Origin: an uncultured Burkholderiales bacterium
GTDB taxonomy: Bacteria > Pseudomonadota > Gammaproteobacteria > Burkholderiales > Burkholderiaceae_C
Direction: 5' to 3'
DNA length: 64,000 nt
Assembly (NCBI GenBank): GCA_903820745.1
Contig: CAIJIT010000162.1
Location: 33,607 to 97,606, forward strand
This document shows, piece after piece, positions 1 through 8,099 of this stretch. Below the pieces are notes generated by a model. That model ran no database searches. It was not told where the DNA came from and saw only the letters and a program-made list of their open reading frames with translations. How positions within the stretch are numbered: the first letter of the stretch is position 1; every line of letters starts with the position of its first letter. The translations under genes and the position numbers were made by a program.

Positions 1-1573
1 GCCGCTCAGCCCAGTTGCCGGCGGCGTCAAAGTCAATATTGATGAAGGCGCAGGCCCGGTCACGCTGGTCACCGAAAGCCACCGCCTCCTTGATGAAGGG
101 AAAGAATTTCAGTTTGTTCTCGATATATTTGGGCGCAAACATCGCCCCGTCAAACGCGCCACCGACCAGGCGTCCGACATCCTTGGCCCGGTCGATGATC
201 TTCAGGTGGCCGGACGCATCGATGAAGCCGGCGTCACCGGTGTGGTACCAGCCATCAGCCGTCAACACCTCAGCGGTGGCGGCTTCGTTCTTGTAATAGC
301 CTTTCAACAGGCCGGGCGACTTGACCAGGATTTCGCCGCTGTCTGCCAGCTTGATTTCAACCCCTTCGATCGGCACGCCGACCGTATCGGCGCGCGCTTG
401 ATGGTCGGGCTGCAGGCAGACAAACACCGCGGTTTCAGTCGAGCCGTAGAGCTGTTTCAGATTGATGCCGATCGAGCGGTAAAAACTGAACAGGTCCGGG
501 CCGATCGCCTCGCCCGCCGTGTAGGCGACACGCACGCGCGACATGCCCAGGGTATTGCGCAGCGGCCCGTAGATCGCCAGATTGCCCAAGGCATATTTGC
601 AACGGTCGAGCAGGCTCACCGGACTGCCCGACATCAAGGCCGGGCCAACGCGCCGCGCCAATGTCATGCAGGTCGAAAACAACCAGCGCTTGGTGCTCGA
701 CGCGTCCTCCATTCGGATCATCACGCTGGTCAGCAAGCCTTCAAACACGCGCGGCGGCGCAAAGTAATAGGTCGGGCCGATCTCATTCAAATCGATCGCC
801 ACCGTGCTCGCCGACTCAGGGCAATTCACCACATAACCGCAGGCCATCCATTGCGCATAGCTGAAGATGTTCTGGCCGATCCAGGCCGGCGGCAAATAAG
901 CCAGCACTTCCTCGGAATGGCTCAGATTGTCGAAGCGCGCACCGGCCTGCGCGCGGTCGATCAGGCTGCTGTGCGTATGCACGACACCCTTCGGGTTACC
1001 GGTCGTACCCGAGGTGAAAAACATCGCTGCAACATCGCCCGGGGCACCGATCGCGACCTGCTTGTCGAAGAAGTCCGGCTGCGCCTTGGCATGCTCGCGG
1101 CCGCTGGCGCAGAGTTCATCGAGCGATGCCAGGCCGGTCTGCGCATAACCGCGCAAGCCGCGCGGATCGTCGAACCAGATATGTTGCAACTGCGGGCATT
1201 GAGCGCGCAGTTCGAGCATCTTGTCGACCTGCTCCTGGTCTTCGACCACGGCAAAAGCGATCTCGGCATTATTGATGGGAAAGACAAATTCCGCCGCCAC
1301 CGCATCCTGATAAAGCGGCACCGGAATGGCCCCGAGCGACTGCGCAGCCAGCATGGCAGCGGACAGACGCGGCCGGTTTTCGCCGACGACGACGACATGC
1401 TGACCACGCTGCAAGCCGGCTTGGGCCAAGCCGTGCGCGAGCTCGCGTACCAGCGCAGCCAGTTGACTCCAGCTCAAGGGCTGCCAGATGCCATATTCCT
1501 TCTCGCGCAATGCGGTCGCTGCAGGCCGTTGCGCTGCATGTTCAAGCAAGAGCCGGGGGAAAGTCGTCGCCAC
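1..1573 (-). CDS. Acyl-CoA synthetase (AMP-forming), 3' end cut by window
   Basis: This gene activates a carboxylic acid, probably a long-chain or aromatic acid, to its CoA thioester through an acyl-adenylate. About 524 residues are visible from a GTG start at 1573, preceded by a perfect AGGAGG ribosome binding site. The phosphate-binding motif FFTSGTTGNPKG lies near residues 183-195, and the adenylate-forming hinge region (GHLKIIDRAKD, then VGRLVGGAFDG) lies near residues 450-470. The C-terminal subdomain runs off the left edge of the window. Synthetases of this type often sit beside branched-chain amino acid type ABC transporters in Burkholderiales, but the neighbours are outside the window. 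The gene is divergent from the Crp-like regulator. Family is certain; chain-length specificity is not. Confidence 0.9.
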   Translation of the reverse strand, partial: MATTFPRLLLEHAAQRPAATALREKEYGIWQPLSWSQLAALVRELAHGLAQAGLQRGQHVVVVGENRPRLSAAMLAAQSLGAIPVPLYQDAVAAEFVFPINNAEIAFAVVEDQEQVDKMLELRAQCPQLQHIWFDDPRGLRGYAQTGLASLDELCASGREHAKAQPDFFDKQVAIGAPGDVAAMFFTSGTTGNPKGVVHTHSSLIDRAQAGARFDNLSHSEEVLAYLPPAWIGQNIFSYAQWMACGYVVNCPESASTVAIDLNEIGPTYYFAPPRVFEGLLTSVMIRMEDASSTKRWLFSTCMTLARRVGPALMSGSPVSLLDRCKYALGNLAIYGPLRNTLGMSRVRVAYTAGEAIGPDLFSFYRSIGINLKQLYGSTETAVFVCLQPDHQARADTVGVPIEGVEIKLADSGEILVKSPGLLKGYYKNEAATAEVLTADGWYHTGDAGFIDASGHLKIIDRAKDVGRLVGGAFDGAMFAPKYIENKLKFFPFIKEAVAFGDQRDRACAFINIDFDAAGNWAER

Positions 1574-1664
1574 CTTGGAACCTCCTGTTGGATGCATTGC
1601 GCCCGGTATTCAGGCCTCAACGCATCAATACGGTGCAATACTAGACCTCACTTTGACGTCATGT

Positions 1665-1680
1665 TGTCGTTGCGACGACA
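1665..1680. promoter_or_regulatory. Perfect inverted repeat in the divergent spacer, candidate operator
   Basis: TGTCGT-TGCG-ACGACA is a perfect 6-bp inverted repeat with a 4-base spacer. It lies in the 169-bp region between the divergent acyl-CoA synthetase and Crp/Fnr-like genes. Its size and symmetry fit a dimeric regulator such as the Crp-like product encoded next door, but it does not match the classical CRP or FNR consensus. Role inferred from position only. Confidence 0.35.
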
Positions 1681-1742
1681 TTCCTAGGGACTACCCGGGG
1701 CGGACTTTCCCTGACTCGCGGGTTAAATCGAGGCCGACAGCG

Positions 1743-2465
1743 ATGCATTCATCACCGACCCAGCCAGGCGCACTGCGCCACCGCGCACGTGCAGCGACTG
1801 CCGTCGAGCTCGATGTGATTCCCTGGTTGGCCCTGCTGGAACCTGCACAGCGACAAGAAGTTGTCGCTCGCCTGCAAGTCGCAGATGCTGAAGTCGGCGA
1901 ACGCGTCTGCCGCATTGGCAAGACCGCCAACCTGTGGTTTGGTGTCATCGCCGGCCTGCTGAAGATGAGCAATGATGACTTGGGCAGCCAGGCGATCACC
2001 TTCACCGGTTTGCCACCTGGAGGCTGGTTCGGCGAGGGCACCCTGCTCAAGCGCGAGGCCTACCGCTACAACGTCCAGGCCTTGCGACGCAGCACCGTGG
2101 CCGGCCTGCCGATCGAGGTGTTTCACAGCCTGCTCGCAACCAGCATTGGCTTCAACCATTTCATCCTGAAGCAATTGAACGAGCGCCTGGGCCAGTTCAT
2201 CGCCGCGCGCGAAATCGACCGCATCTCGGATCCCGACCTGCGCGTCGCACGCAATCTGGCGGCGCTCTTCAATCCGCAGCTTTTCCCCGGCGTCGGCAGC
2301 ATGCTCAATATCACCCAGCAGGAGCTCGCCTATCTGGTCGGCCTGTCGCGCCAGCGCGTCAACCAGGCGCTCCATCACCTGGCAGCGTTGGGCTTGATCC
2401 GGATCGAATATGGCGGGCTGCGGGTGCTCGATCTCAGCCGCTTGCAGCGCTTCACCCCGGCATAA
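1743..2465 (+). CDS. Crp/Fnr-family transcriptional regulator
   Basis: A 240-residue regulator with an N-terminal cyclic-nucleotide-binding-like beta barrel (about residues 25-140), a dimerisation helix (140-165) and a C-terminal winged helix-turn-helix (about 189-220, LNITQQELAYLVGLSRQRVN). The recognition helix SRQRVNQAL resembles that of Crp relatives. No N-terminal cysteine cluster for an FNR-type iron-sulfur centre is present, so it is not an oxygen-sensing FNR. The ATG at 1743 is chosen because upstream in-frame codons overlap the divergent promoter region and lack family similarity. It is transcribed away from the acyl-CoA synthetase and may control it. Ligand unknown. Confidence 0.85.
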   Translation: MHSSPTQPGALRHRARAATAVELDVIPWLALLEPAQRQEVVARLQVADAEVGERVCRIGKTANLWFGVIAGLLKMSNDDLGSQAITFTGLPPGGWFGEGTLLKREAYRYNVQALRRSTVAGLPIEVFHSLLATSIGFNHFILKQLNERLGQFIAAREIDRISDPDLRVARNLAALFNPQLFPGVGSMLNITQQELAYLVGLSRQRVNQALHHLAALGLIRIEYGGLRVLDLSRLQRFTPA

Positions 2466-2557
2466 AAACTCTGCCAAAGCCAGCCTGAGCAAGCTGTACC
2501 GGCCCACCGGCCTGTCAATCCACCCTTGGTTTGGCATTCGCAAGCCATCGTCATATA

Positions 2558-2573
2558 CTGTAATTAAATACAG
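2558..2573. promoter_or_regulatory. LexA-binding SOS box
   Basis: The sequence TACTGT-N8-ACAGTA (core CTGT-N8-ACAG at 2558-2573) is a full match to the proteobacterial LexA consensus with perfect symmetry. It lies 23 bases upstream of the imuA start. This places the imuA-imuB-dnaE2 operon under direct SOS control, as is usual for this cassette. Confidence 0.92.
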
Positions 2574-2596
2574 TAATTTGACGGATTCCTTCTACC

Positions 2597-3409
2597 ATGA
2601 CAACGCCCGCCGCACCACCCGACCCAGCGCCGAAGACAGCCACGCTGGAGAGCCTGCATGCCGGTCTATGGCGCGCCAGCAGCCTGGGTTCGTGCAGCAG
2701 CGCCAGCCTGCCCAGCGGTTTTTCCGCACTCGATGCCTTGCTGCCCGGCGGCGGTTGGCCGACCCGCTGCCTGACCGAAATCATTGGCGACGATAGCGAC
2801 TTGCTGGAATGGCGGCTGCTGGCACCCGCGCTGGGCTCGCTGCTCGATTCATTGCCCCCCCCTGCATCAAAACGCCAGTCCAGCGTCAGCCGCCCGCTGC
2901 TGCTGATCAACCCGCCGCACCACCCGCATCTGCCCGGTCTGCAGGCCTGCGGGCTGCCGGCAAGGCAGCTGGTCTGGATTGCACCGGCAACAACGCAGCA
3001 GCAGCTCTGGGCCCTCGAGCAGGCGATCAAATCGAATGCGGCCGCAGCCTTGCTGGCCTGGCTGCCGCAAGCCAGACCCGAGCAGATCCGCCGGCTGCAA
3101 TGCTGTGCGCAGGGTTTTGATGCGCCGATCTTTCTGTTCCGCCCCTTGTCGGCCATGCAACAGGCATCGAGCGCGCCGCTGCGCTTGCTGTTGAAGCCGG
3201 CGGGCAATCACCTGCAACTGCAGATCCTGAAGCGCCGCGGTCCGGCCAGCGCCTTGCTGTTGAATCTGCCGGCAATGCCGGCAGGACTGGGCCGGGTCTT
3301 GACACCCGCGATGCTGGCAAGGGGCGAAGGCGGCCCGACAAACCCGCCGATCGGCATTGCTTTGGAGCCGCGTCATGCACTGGCTCGCCTGCCTGCCTTC
3401 GCCCATTGA
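2597..3409 (+). CDS. imuA: ImuA, SOS mutagenesis accessory protein
   Basis: A 270-residue RecA-like protein (SulA/ImuA family) that works with ImuB and DnaE2 in translesion synthesis. The opening stretch LPSGFSALDALLPGGGWP (about residues 42-60) is the typical ImuA motif, corresponding to the start of a RecA-like core. The interior contains the conserved LLWLP-like strand (here LLAWLPQARPEQIRRLQ). The gene follows a LexA box by 23 bases and its end overlaps imuB by 35 bases, which suggests translational coupling. ImuA is thought to bind ImuB and RecA; that is family knowledge and not visible here. Confidence 0.93.
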   Translation: MTTPAAPPDPAPKTATLESLHAGLWRASSLGSCSSASLPSGFSALDALLPGGGWPTRCLTEIIGDDSDLLEWRLLAPALGSLLDSLPPPASKRQSSVSRPLLLINPPHHPHLPGLQACGLPARQLVWIAPATTQQQLWALEQAIKSNAAAALLAWLPQARPEQIRRLQCCAQGFDAPIFLFRPLSAMQQASSAPLRLLLKPAGNHLQLQILKRRGPASALLLNLPAMPAGLGRVLTPAMLARGEGGPTNPPIGIALEPRHALARLPAFAH

Positions 3410-4685
3410 CGACGGGCAGGCCCTGGCAAAGCTGCGGCTGCAGGCCCTGTCCTGGTGGGCGCTGCAGTTCACGCCCCGGGTCGCCCGACTGGAAGACGCG
3501 GTGCTGTTCGAAGTGCAGAGCTGCCTGCGCCTGTTTGGCGGTGCTGCGGCGCTGCATCAGCGCGTGCTGCAGCAGGCCGACGCCGCGGGCATGGACCTGC
3601 ACGTCACCGCCTGGGCACCGAGCAGTCTGGGCGCCCTGGCGCTGGCGCGCTGCGGCATCGAAGACGGCATGTCGACACCGCTCGAGCTATTGCTCAACGC
3701 CCTGCCCCTGCATTCATTGAGCGCCGCGCAGGAGCATCGCGCCATGCTGGCACGGCTCGGCTGCCGCAGCCTGGGCGATCTGCGCCGCCTGCCGCGTGCC
3801 GGCCTGGGCAGGCGTTTTGGCAAGGGCCTGGTGCAAGCGCTCGACCAGGCTTATGGCCAGGCGCCTGAAGTGCATCAATGGCTGCAGGCACCGGATGTCT
3901 TCGAGGCCAAGCTCGAGCTGCCGTTCCGGGTCGAACAGTCGATCGCCTTGCTGCATTACGCGCGCCATCTGCTGGCGCAACTCTGTGCCTGGCTGGCCGC
4001 GCGCCACGCCGGCATCCAGCAGCTCGAACTGCATTGGCTGCACGACAGCATGCGCTCGCGCGAAGCCGGCAGCGGCGCTCACCTGACCCTGCACACCGCC
4101 AACAGAACACGCGACTTCGGCCATCTCTCGCGTCTGCTGGCCGAACATCTGGCGCAGCTGACGCTGGCCGCACCGGTCGGCGAGATCAGCCTGAAAGCCG
4201 GCCAGATCCTGCCGCTGGAAGAATTGCCGCTGAGCCTGCTGCCACAGTCACCCGACCAGGCCAATGAAGCGCTGCCGCAATTGCTCGAGCGCCTGGCATT
4301 GCGACTCGGCAGCGACAAGGTGCGCGTTGGCCAGTTGCAGGAAGACCATCGGCCCGAATGCATGCAGGTCTGGCAGGCCTGGCCCGGCACCACGGCTGCG
4401 CCGCCGGCGCGCCGCAGCGACTATCCGCAACCCAGCTGGCTGCTCGACCCGCCGCTGCGTCTGTTGGTGCGGCAAGACCAGCCGCAATACAGGGGCAAGC
4501 TGCAATTGCTGGCAGGGCCGCAGCGGATCGAAGGCGGTTGGTGGGACCCGGCTGAAAGCAGCAACCAGCATCTGCAACGCGATTATTTCGTCGCCTTGAG
4601 CGCACAAGCCGGTTTCCTGTGGATTTACCAGCAGCGGCTGGACCGCGACAAGCCGGGCTGGTTCCTGCACGGCATCTTCGCCTGA
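3375..4685 (+). CDS. imuB: ImuB, catalytically inactive Y-family polymerase
   Basis: A 436-residue Y-family DNA polymerase homologue that acts as the hub of the ImuA-ImuB-DnaE2 mutasome. The start at 3375 (MHWLACLPSP) matches the family better than an in-frame ATG 18 bases upstream. The palm region reads VLFEVQSCLRLFGG, the degenerate version typical of ImuB in which the catalytic carboxylates of true Y-family polymerases are absent. A leucine-rich stretch (LPLSLLPQ, about residues 283-290) is a possible beta-clamp-binding motif. The gene overlaps imuA and ends 6 bases before dnaE2. Confidence 0.92.
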   Translation: MHWLACLPSPIDDGQALAKLRLQALSWWALQFTPRVARLEDAVLFEVQSCLRLFGGAAALHQRVLQQADAAGMDLHVTAWAPSSLGALALARCGIEDGMSTPLELLLNALPLHSLSAAQEHRAMLARLGCRSLGDLRRLPRAGLGRRFGKGLVQALDQAYGQAPEVHQWLQAPDVFEAKLELPFRVEQSIALLHYARHLLAQLCAWLAARHAGIQQLELHWLHDSMRSREAGSGAHLTLHTANRTRDFGHLSRLLAEHLAQLTLAAPVGEISLKAGQILPLEELPLSLLPQSPDQANEALPQLLERLALRLGSDKVRVGQLQEDHRPECMQVWQAWPGTTAAPPARRSDYPQPSWLLDPPLRLLVRQDQPQYRGKLQLLAGPQRIEGGWWDPAESSNQHLQRDYFVALSAQAGFLWIYQQRLDRDKPGWFLHGIFA

Positions 4686-4691
4686 AGCCCC

Positions 4692-7600
4692 ATGGTCCCC
4701 GACTACGCCGAGCTGCATTGCTTGAGCAATTACAGTTTTTTGCGCGGCGCTTCGAATCCGTCCGAGCTGGTGTTGCGCGCTCATCAGCAGGGTTATGCCG
4801 CGCTGGCATTGACCGATGAATGCTCGCTGGCCGGCATCGTGCGTGCCCATGTCGCAGCCAAGGCCTGCGGCCTGAAGTTGCTGATCGGCAGCGAATTCTG
4901 CGTCCTCGACGAGCAGGATCAGCCCTTGTTCAAGCTGCTGCTGCTGGCGCGGAATTTGAATGGCTACGGCAACCTCTGCCAGTTCATCACCGATCTGCGG
5001 CGCATCTCGGAGAAAGGCAAATACAAACTGAACCGGGCCCGGATCGACGCGGCTGCGCTGCAGGATTGCCTGGCCATCCTGCTGCTGCCGCGTGCGGCCG
5101 ATGAGGTAGAACTGCTCGCTGCCGGCGATTGGCTGAACCGGCAGTTCGGTGGTCGCTGCTGGATTGGTGTCGAGTTGCTGCGCCAACTCGGCGATGCGCT
5201 GTGGCTGCAGCGGCTGCGCGCGCTGTCGAGCGCCACCGCCCTGCCCCTGGTCGCCAGCGGCGATGTGCATATGCACCTGCGTTCACGCCAGGCGCTGCAG
5301 GATGTGATGACGGCCACCCGGCTGAACAAGCCGCTGTCCGGATGCGGGGTGGACCTGCAGCCGAATGCCGAAGCCCATCTGCGCAGCCGGCTGCGGCTGG
5401 CGCAGCAATATCCGCCCGACCTGCTGGCGCAGACCCTCGTCGTGGCCTCGAAGTGCGACTTCTCGCTCGACGAAATCCGCTACCAATACCCGAGCGAAGT
5501 GGTTCCGGCCGGGATCACGCCCGCCGCCCATCTGCGGGCCCTGACGCTGGCCGGCATGGACAGACGCTGGCCCGCTGGCGTCGATCCGCGCTGGCGCGCG
5601 CAAATCGAGCATGAACTGGCCTTGATCAATGAGCTCGGCTATCAGCATTACTTCCTGACCGTGGCCGACATCGTGTCTTTTGCCCGCGGTCAGGGCATCC
5701 TCTGCCAGGGGCGCGGTTCTGCCGCCAACTCGGTGGTCTGCTTCTGCCTGCATATCACCGAGGTCGACCCGGCGCGCAGCGCGATGCTGTTCGAGCGCTT
5801 TATCAGCCGCGAGCGCAACGAGCCGCCCGACATCGATGTCGATTTCGAACACCAGCGGCGCGAGGAGGTGATCCAGTATCTGTACCGGAAATACGGTCGC
5901 GAACGCGCGGCGCTGACCGGCGTCGTCATCAGCTACCGGCCGCGCAGCGCGGTGCGCGACATCGGCCGCGCGCTCGGTCTGACTGAAGCGGTGATCGAGC
6001 GGCTGGCGCGCGACCACCAAGGCTGGAGCGACGAAGGTCTGCCGGAGTCGCGCTGGCAGCAGTTACCAGCCGAGCTGGGTTTGAGTGAATTGCAGCTGCG
6101 CCAAATGATCGTCCTGACCCGCCAGTTGCTGGGCATGCCGCGTCATCTGAGCCAGCATCCGGGCGGCTTCGTCCTGACGGCGGGGCCGCTGTCGCGCCTG
6201 GTGCCGATCGAGAACGCCGCCATGGCCGAGCGCACGGTGATCGAATGGGACAAGGACGATCTCGACGCGCTGGGGCTGCTGAAAGTCGATGTGCTGGCGC
6301 TGGGCATGCTCAGCGCCTTGCACCGGGCTTTCGATCTGATCAGCCTGATGCGCGGCAGCGAATTCGGCATCAAGGATGTGCCTGAAGGCGATGTCGCCAC
6401 CTACGACATGATCTGCAAGGCCGATACCGTCGGCGTGTTCCAGATCGAATCGCGCGCGCAGATGTCGATGCTGCCGCGCTTGCAGCCGCGCTGCTTTTAC
6501 GACCTGGTGATCGAAGTTGCGATCGTGCGACCCGGCCCGATCGAAGGCGGCATGATCCACCCTTATCTGAAGAACCGGGCCAAGAAAGCCGCTGACATCG
6601 AATACCCCAGCGAAGCCTTGAAAGCCGCGCTCGAACGCACCTGCGGCATCCCGATCTTCCAGGAACAGGTGATGCAGGTGGCGATGATCGCGGCCGGATT
6701 TTCAGCCGGCGAAGCTGACCAGTTGCGGCGCGCGATGGCGGCCTGGAAGCGGCCCGGCGAGCTGGCCCAGTTCCAGGAAAAAATCATGCAGGGCATGCGC
6801 GAGCGCGGCTACAAAGACGAATTCTCCGAAGCGATCTTCAGGCAGATCAAGGGCTTTGCTTCCTACGGTTTCCCCGAATCTCATGCCGCCAGCTTTGCGC
6901 TGCTGACCTATGTGTCATGCTGGATCAAATGCCATGAACCGGCAGCCTTTTTGTGCGCGCTGCTGAATTCGCAGCCGCTGGGCTTTTACGCACCGAGCCA
7001 GTTGGTGCAGGATGCGCAGCGGCATCAGGTCGAGGTGCGTCCGGTCGAGGTCAACGCCAGCGGCGTGATGAGCCAACTGGCGCAGCGCCCTGGTCACAAG
7101 CAAGCGGCTGTCAGGCTCGGCCTGCAGTTGATCGATGGTCTGGGCATGGCCGCCGCGCAACGCATCGTCAGCGCGCGATCCAGCGGCCGTTTCAGCGACG
7201 CGCAGGACCTGGCCTTGCGCGCCGGACTCGATCAACAGGACATGCAGCAACTGGCGGCGGCCGATGCGCTGCGCTCGCTTGCCGGCCATCGCCGCCAGCA
7301 GGTCTGGCAAGCTTCGGGCTTGCGCGCGATGCCGGCGCTGCTGCGCGGTGCGGCCGGTGCTGAAGCGGCGCAAGACCTGGCGCCAGCCGCCGAAGGTGAG
7401 GAAGTCGTCTGGGACTATGCCGCCACCGGCCTGACGTTGCGCAGCCATCCGCTGAAACTGCTGCGACCACAGCTCGCCAAGCGCGGCCTGATGAACGCCG
7501 AACAGCTGCTGGATTGGCCCGACGGCCGGATCGCCAGAGCCTGCGGCATCATCACCGTGCGCCAGCGCCCTTCGACCGCCAAAGGCGTGCTGTTTCTCTC

Positions 7601-7808
7601 GCTGGAAGACGAAAGCGGCAGCGTGCAGGTGGTCGTCTGGCCCGATGTCTATGCAGCCAATCGCCCCTTGATCCTGGCCGCCAGACTGCTGGCCGTACAA
7701 GGCGTCTGGCAGCATCAGCAAGGCGTGCGCAACCTGCTGGCGCGCAGCTTCGAGGACCTAACGCCACTGCTCGGCAGCTTGCAGATGGAAAGCCGGAATT
7801 TCAGGTGA
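4692..7808 (+). CDS. dnaE2: Error-prone DNA polymerase DnaE2
   Basis: A 1038-residue C-family DNA polymerase, the catalytic subunit of the SOS-induced mutasome responsible for damage-induced mutagenesis. Domains in order: an N-terminal PHP domain (ELHCLSNYSFLRGAS at about residues 6-20), the palm with PDIDVDFE near residues 379-386 carrying two catalytic aspartates, and the third aspartate in LLKVDVLALG near 528. A helix-hairpin-helix region follows, then a C-terminal OB fold (about 945-1010). Length is normal for DnaE2 and shorter than the replicative DnaE. It is third in the LexA-controlled operon, 6 bases after imuB. Confidence 0.96.
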   Translation: MVPDYAELHCLSNYSFLRGASNPSELVLRAHQQGYAALALTDECSLAGIVRAHVAAKACGLKLLIGSEFCVLDEQDQPLFKLLLLARNLNGYGNLCQFITDLRRISEKGKYKLNRARIDAAALQDCLAILLLPRAADEVELLAAGDWLNRQFGGRCWIGVELLRQLGDALWLQRLRALSSATALPLVASGDVHMHLRSRQALQDVMTATRLNKPLSGCGVDLQPNAEAHLRSRLRLAQQYPPDLLAQTLVVASKCDFSLDEIRYQYPSEVVPAGITPAAHLRALTLAGMDRRWPAGVDPRWRAQIEHELALINELGYQHYFLTVADIVSFARGQGILCQGRGSAANSVVCFCLHITEVDPARSAMLFERFISRERNEPPDIDVDFEHQRREEVIQYLYRKYGRERAALTGVVISYRPRSAVRDIGRALGLTEAVIERLARDHQGWSDEGLPESRWQQLPAELGLSELQLRQMIVLTRQLLGMPRHLSQHPGGFVLTAGPLSRLVPIENAAMAERTVIEWDKDDLDALGLLKVDVLALGMLSALHRAFDLISLMRGSEFGIKDVPEGDVATYDMICKADTVGVFQIESRAQMSMLPRLQPRCFYDLVIEVAIVRPGPIEGGMIHPYLKNRAKKAADIEYPSEALKAALERTCGIPIFQEQVMQVAMIAAGFSAGEADQLRRAMAAWKRPGELAQFQEKIMQGMRERGYKDEFSEAIFRQIKGFASYGFPESHAASFALLTYVSCWIKCHEPAAFLCALLNSQPLGFYAPSQLVQDAQRHQVEVRPVEVNASGVMSQLAQRPGHKQAAVRLGLQLIDGLGMAAAQRIVSARSSGRFSDAQDLALRAGLDQQDMQQLAAADALRSLAGHRRQQVWQASGLRAMPALLRGAAGAEAAQDLAPAAEGEEVVWDYAATGLTLRSHPLKLLRPQLAKRGLMNAEQLLDWPDGRIARACGIITVRQRPSTAKGVLFLSLEDESGSVQVVVWPDVYAANRPLILAARLLAVQGVWQHQQGVRNLLARSFEDLTPLLGSLQMESRNFR

Positions 7809-8099
7809 ACGGGGGGCGATCAAGCGAAGATGTCAGCGCCTGCGTATGCCCACGCGATGCCCGGGGCCCGACAACCAGGTCGGATGGATAAGAATTGCCG
7901 GCAACAGCCGCAAAACAGATTGAAGTCATGGTTTTAACTCCGTGGTTTGCGGAGATTCATGCACAGCCGCCTGACCCGGATGAGTCAGATCAACCCGCAA
8001 CCATTTCCTGGCGCCGCAGCGACCGATCAGACCCGACCGGACTCCTATACTTTCAGGCTCCGGGCCTGAAGCAACTTCACCTAGCGAATTCTCAACTGC
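7809..8099. other. Intergenic spacer with no recognisable feature
   Basis: This 291-base gap separates the mutagenesis operon from the SulP operon, both on the plus strand. I see no clear terminator hairpin, tRNA or conserved reading frame. A 78-codon open frame at 7895-8131 overlaps the SulP start and looks like chance. The SulP promoter presumably lies here. Confidence 0.5.

Noticed and set aside
206..1687. A 493-codon plus-strand open frame
   Set aside because: It lies antisense to the acyl-CoA synthetase, which has clear motifs and a strong ribosome binding site. The plus-strand translation is rich in Arg, His and Gln with no recognisable domain.
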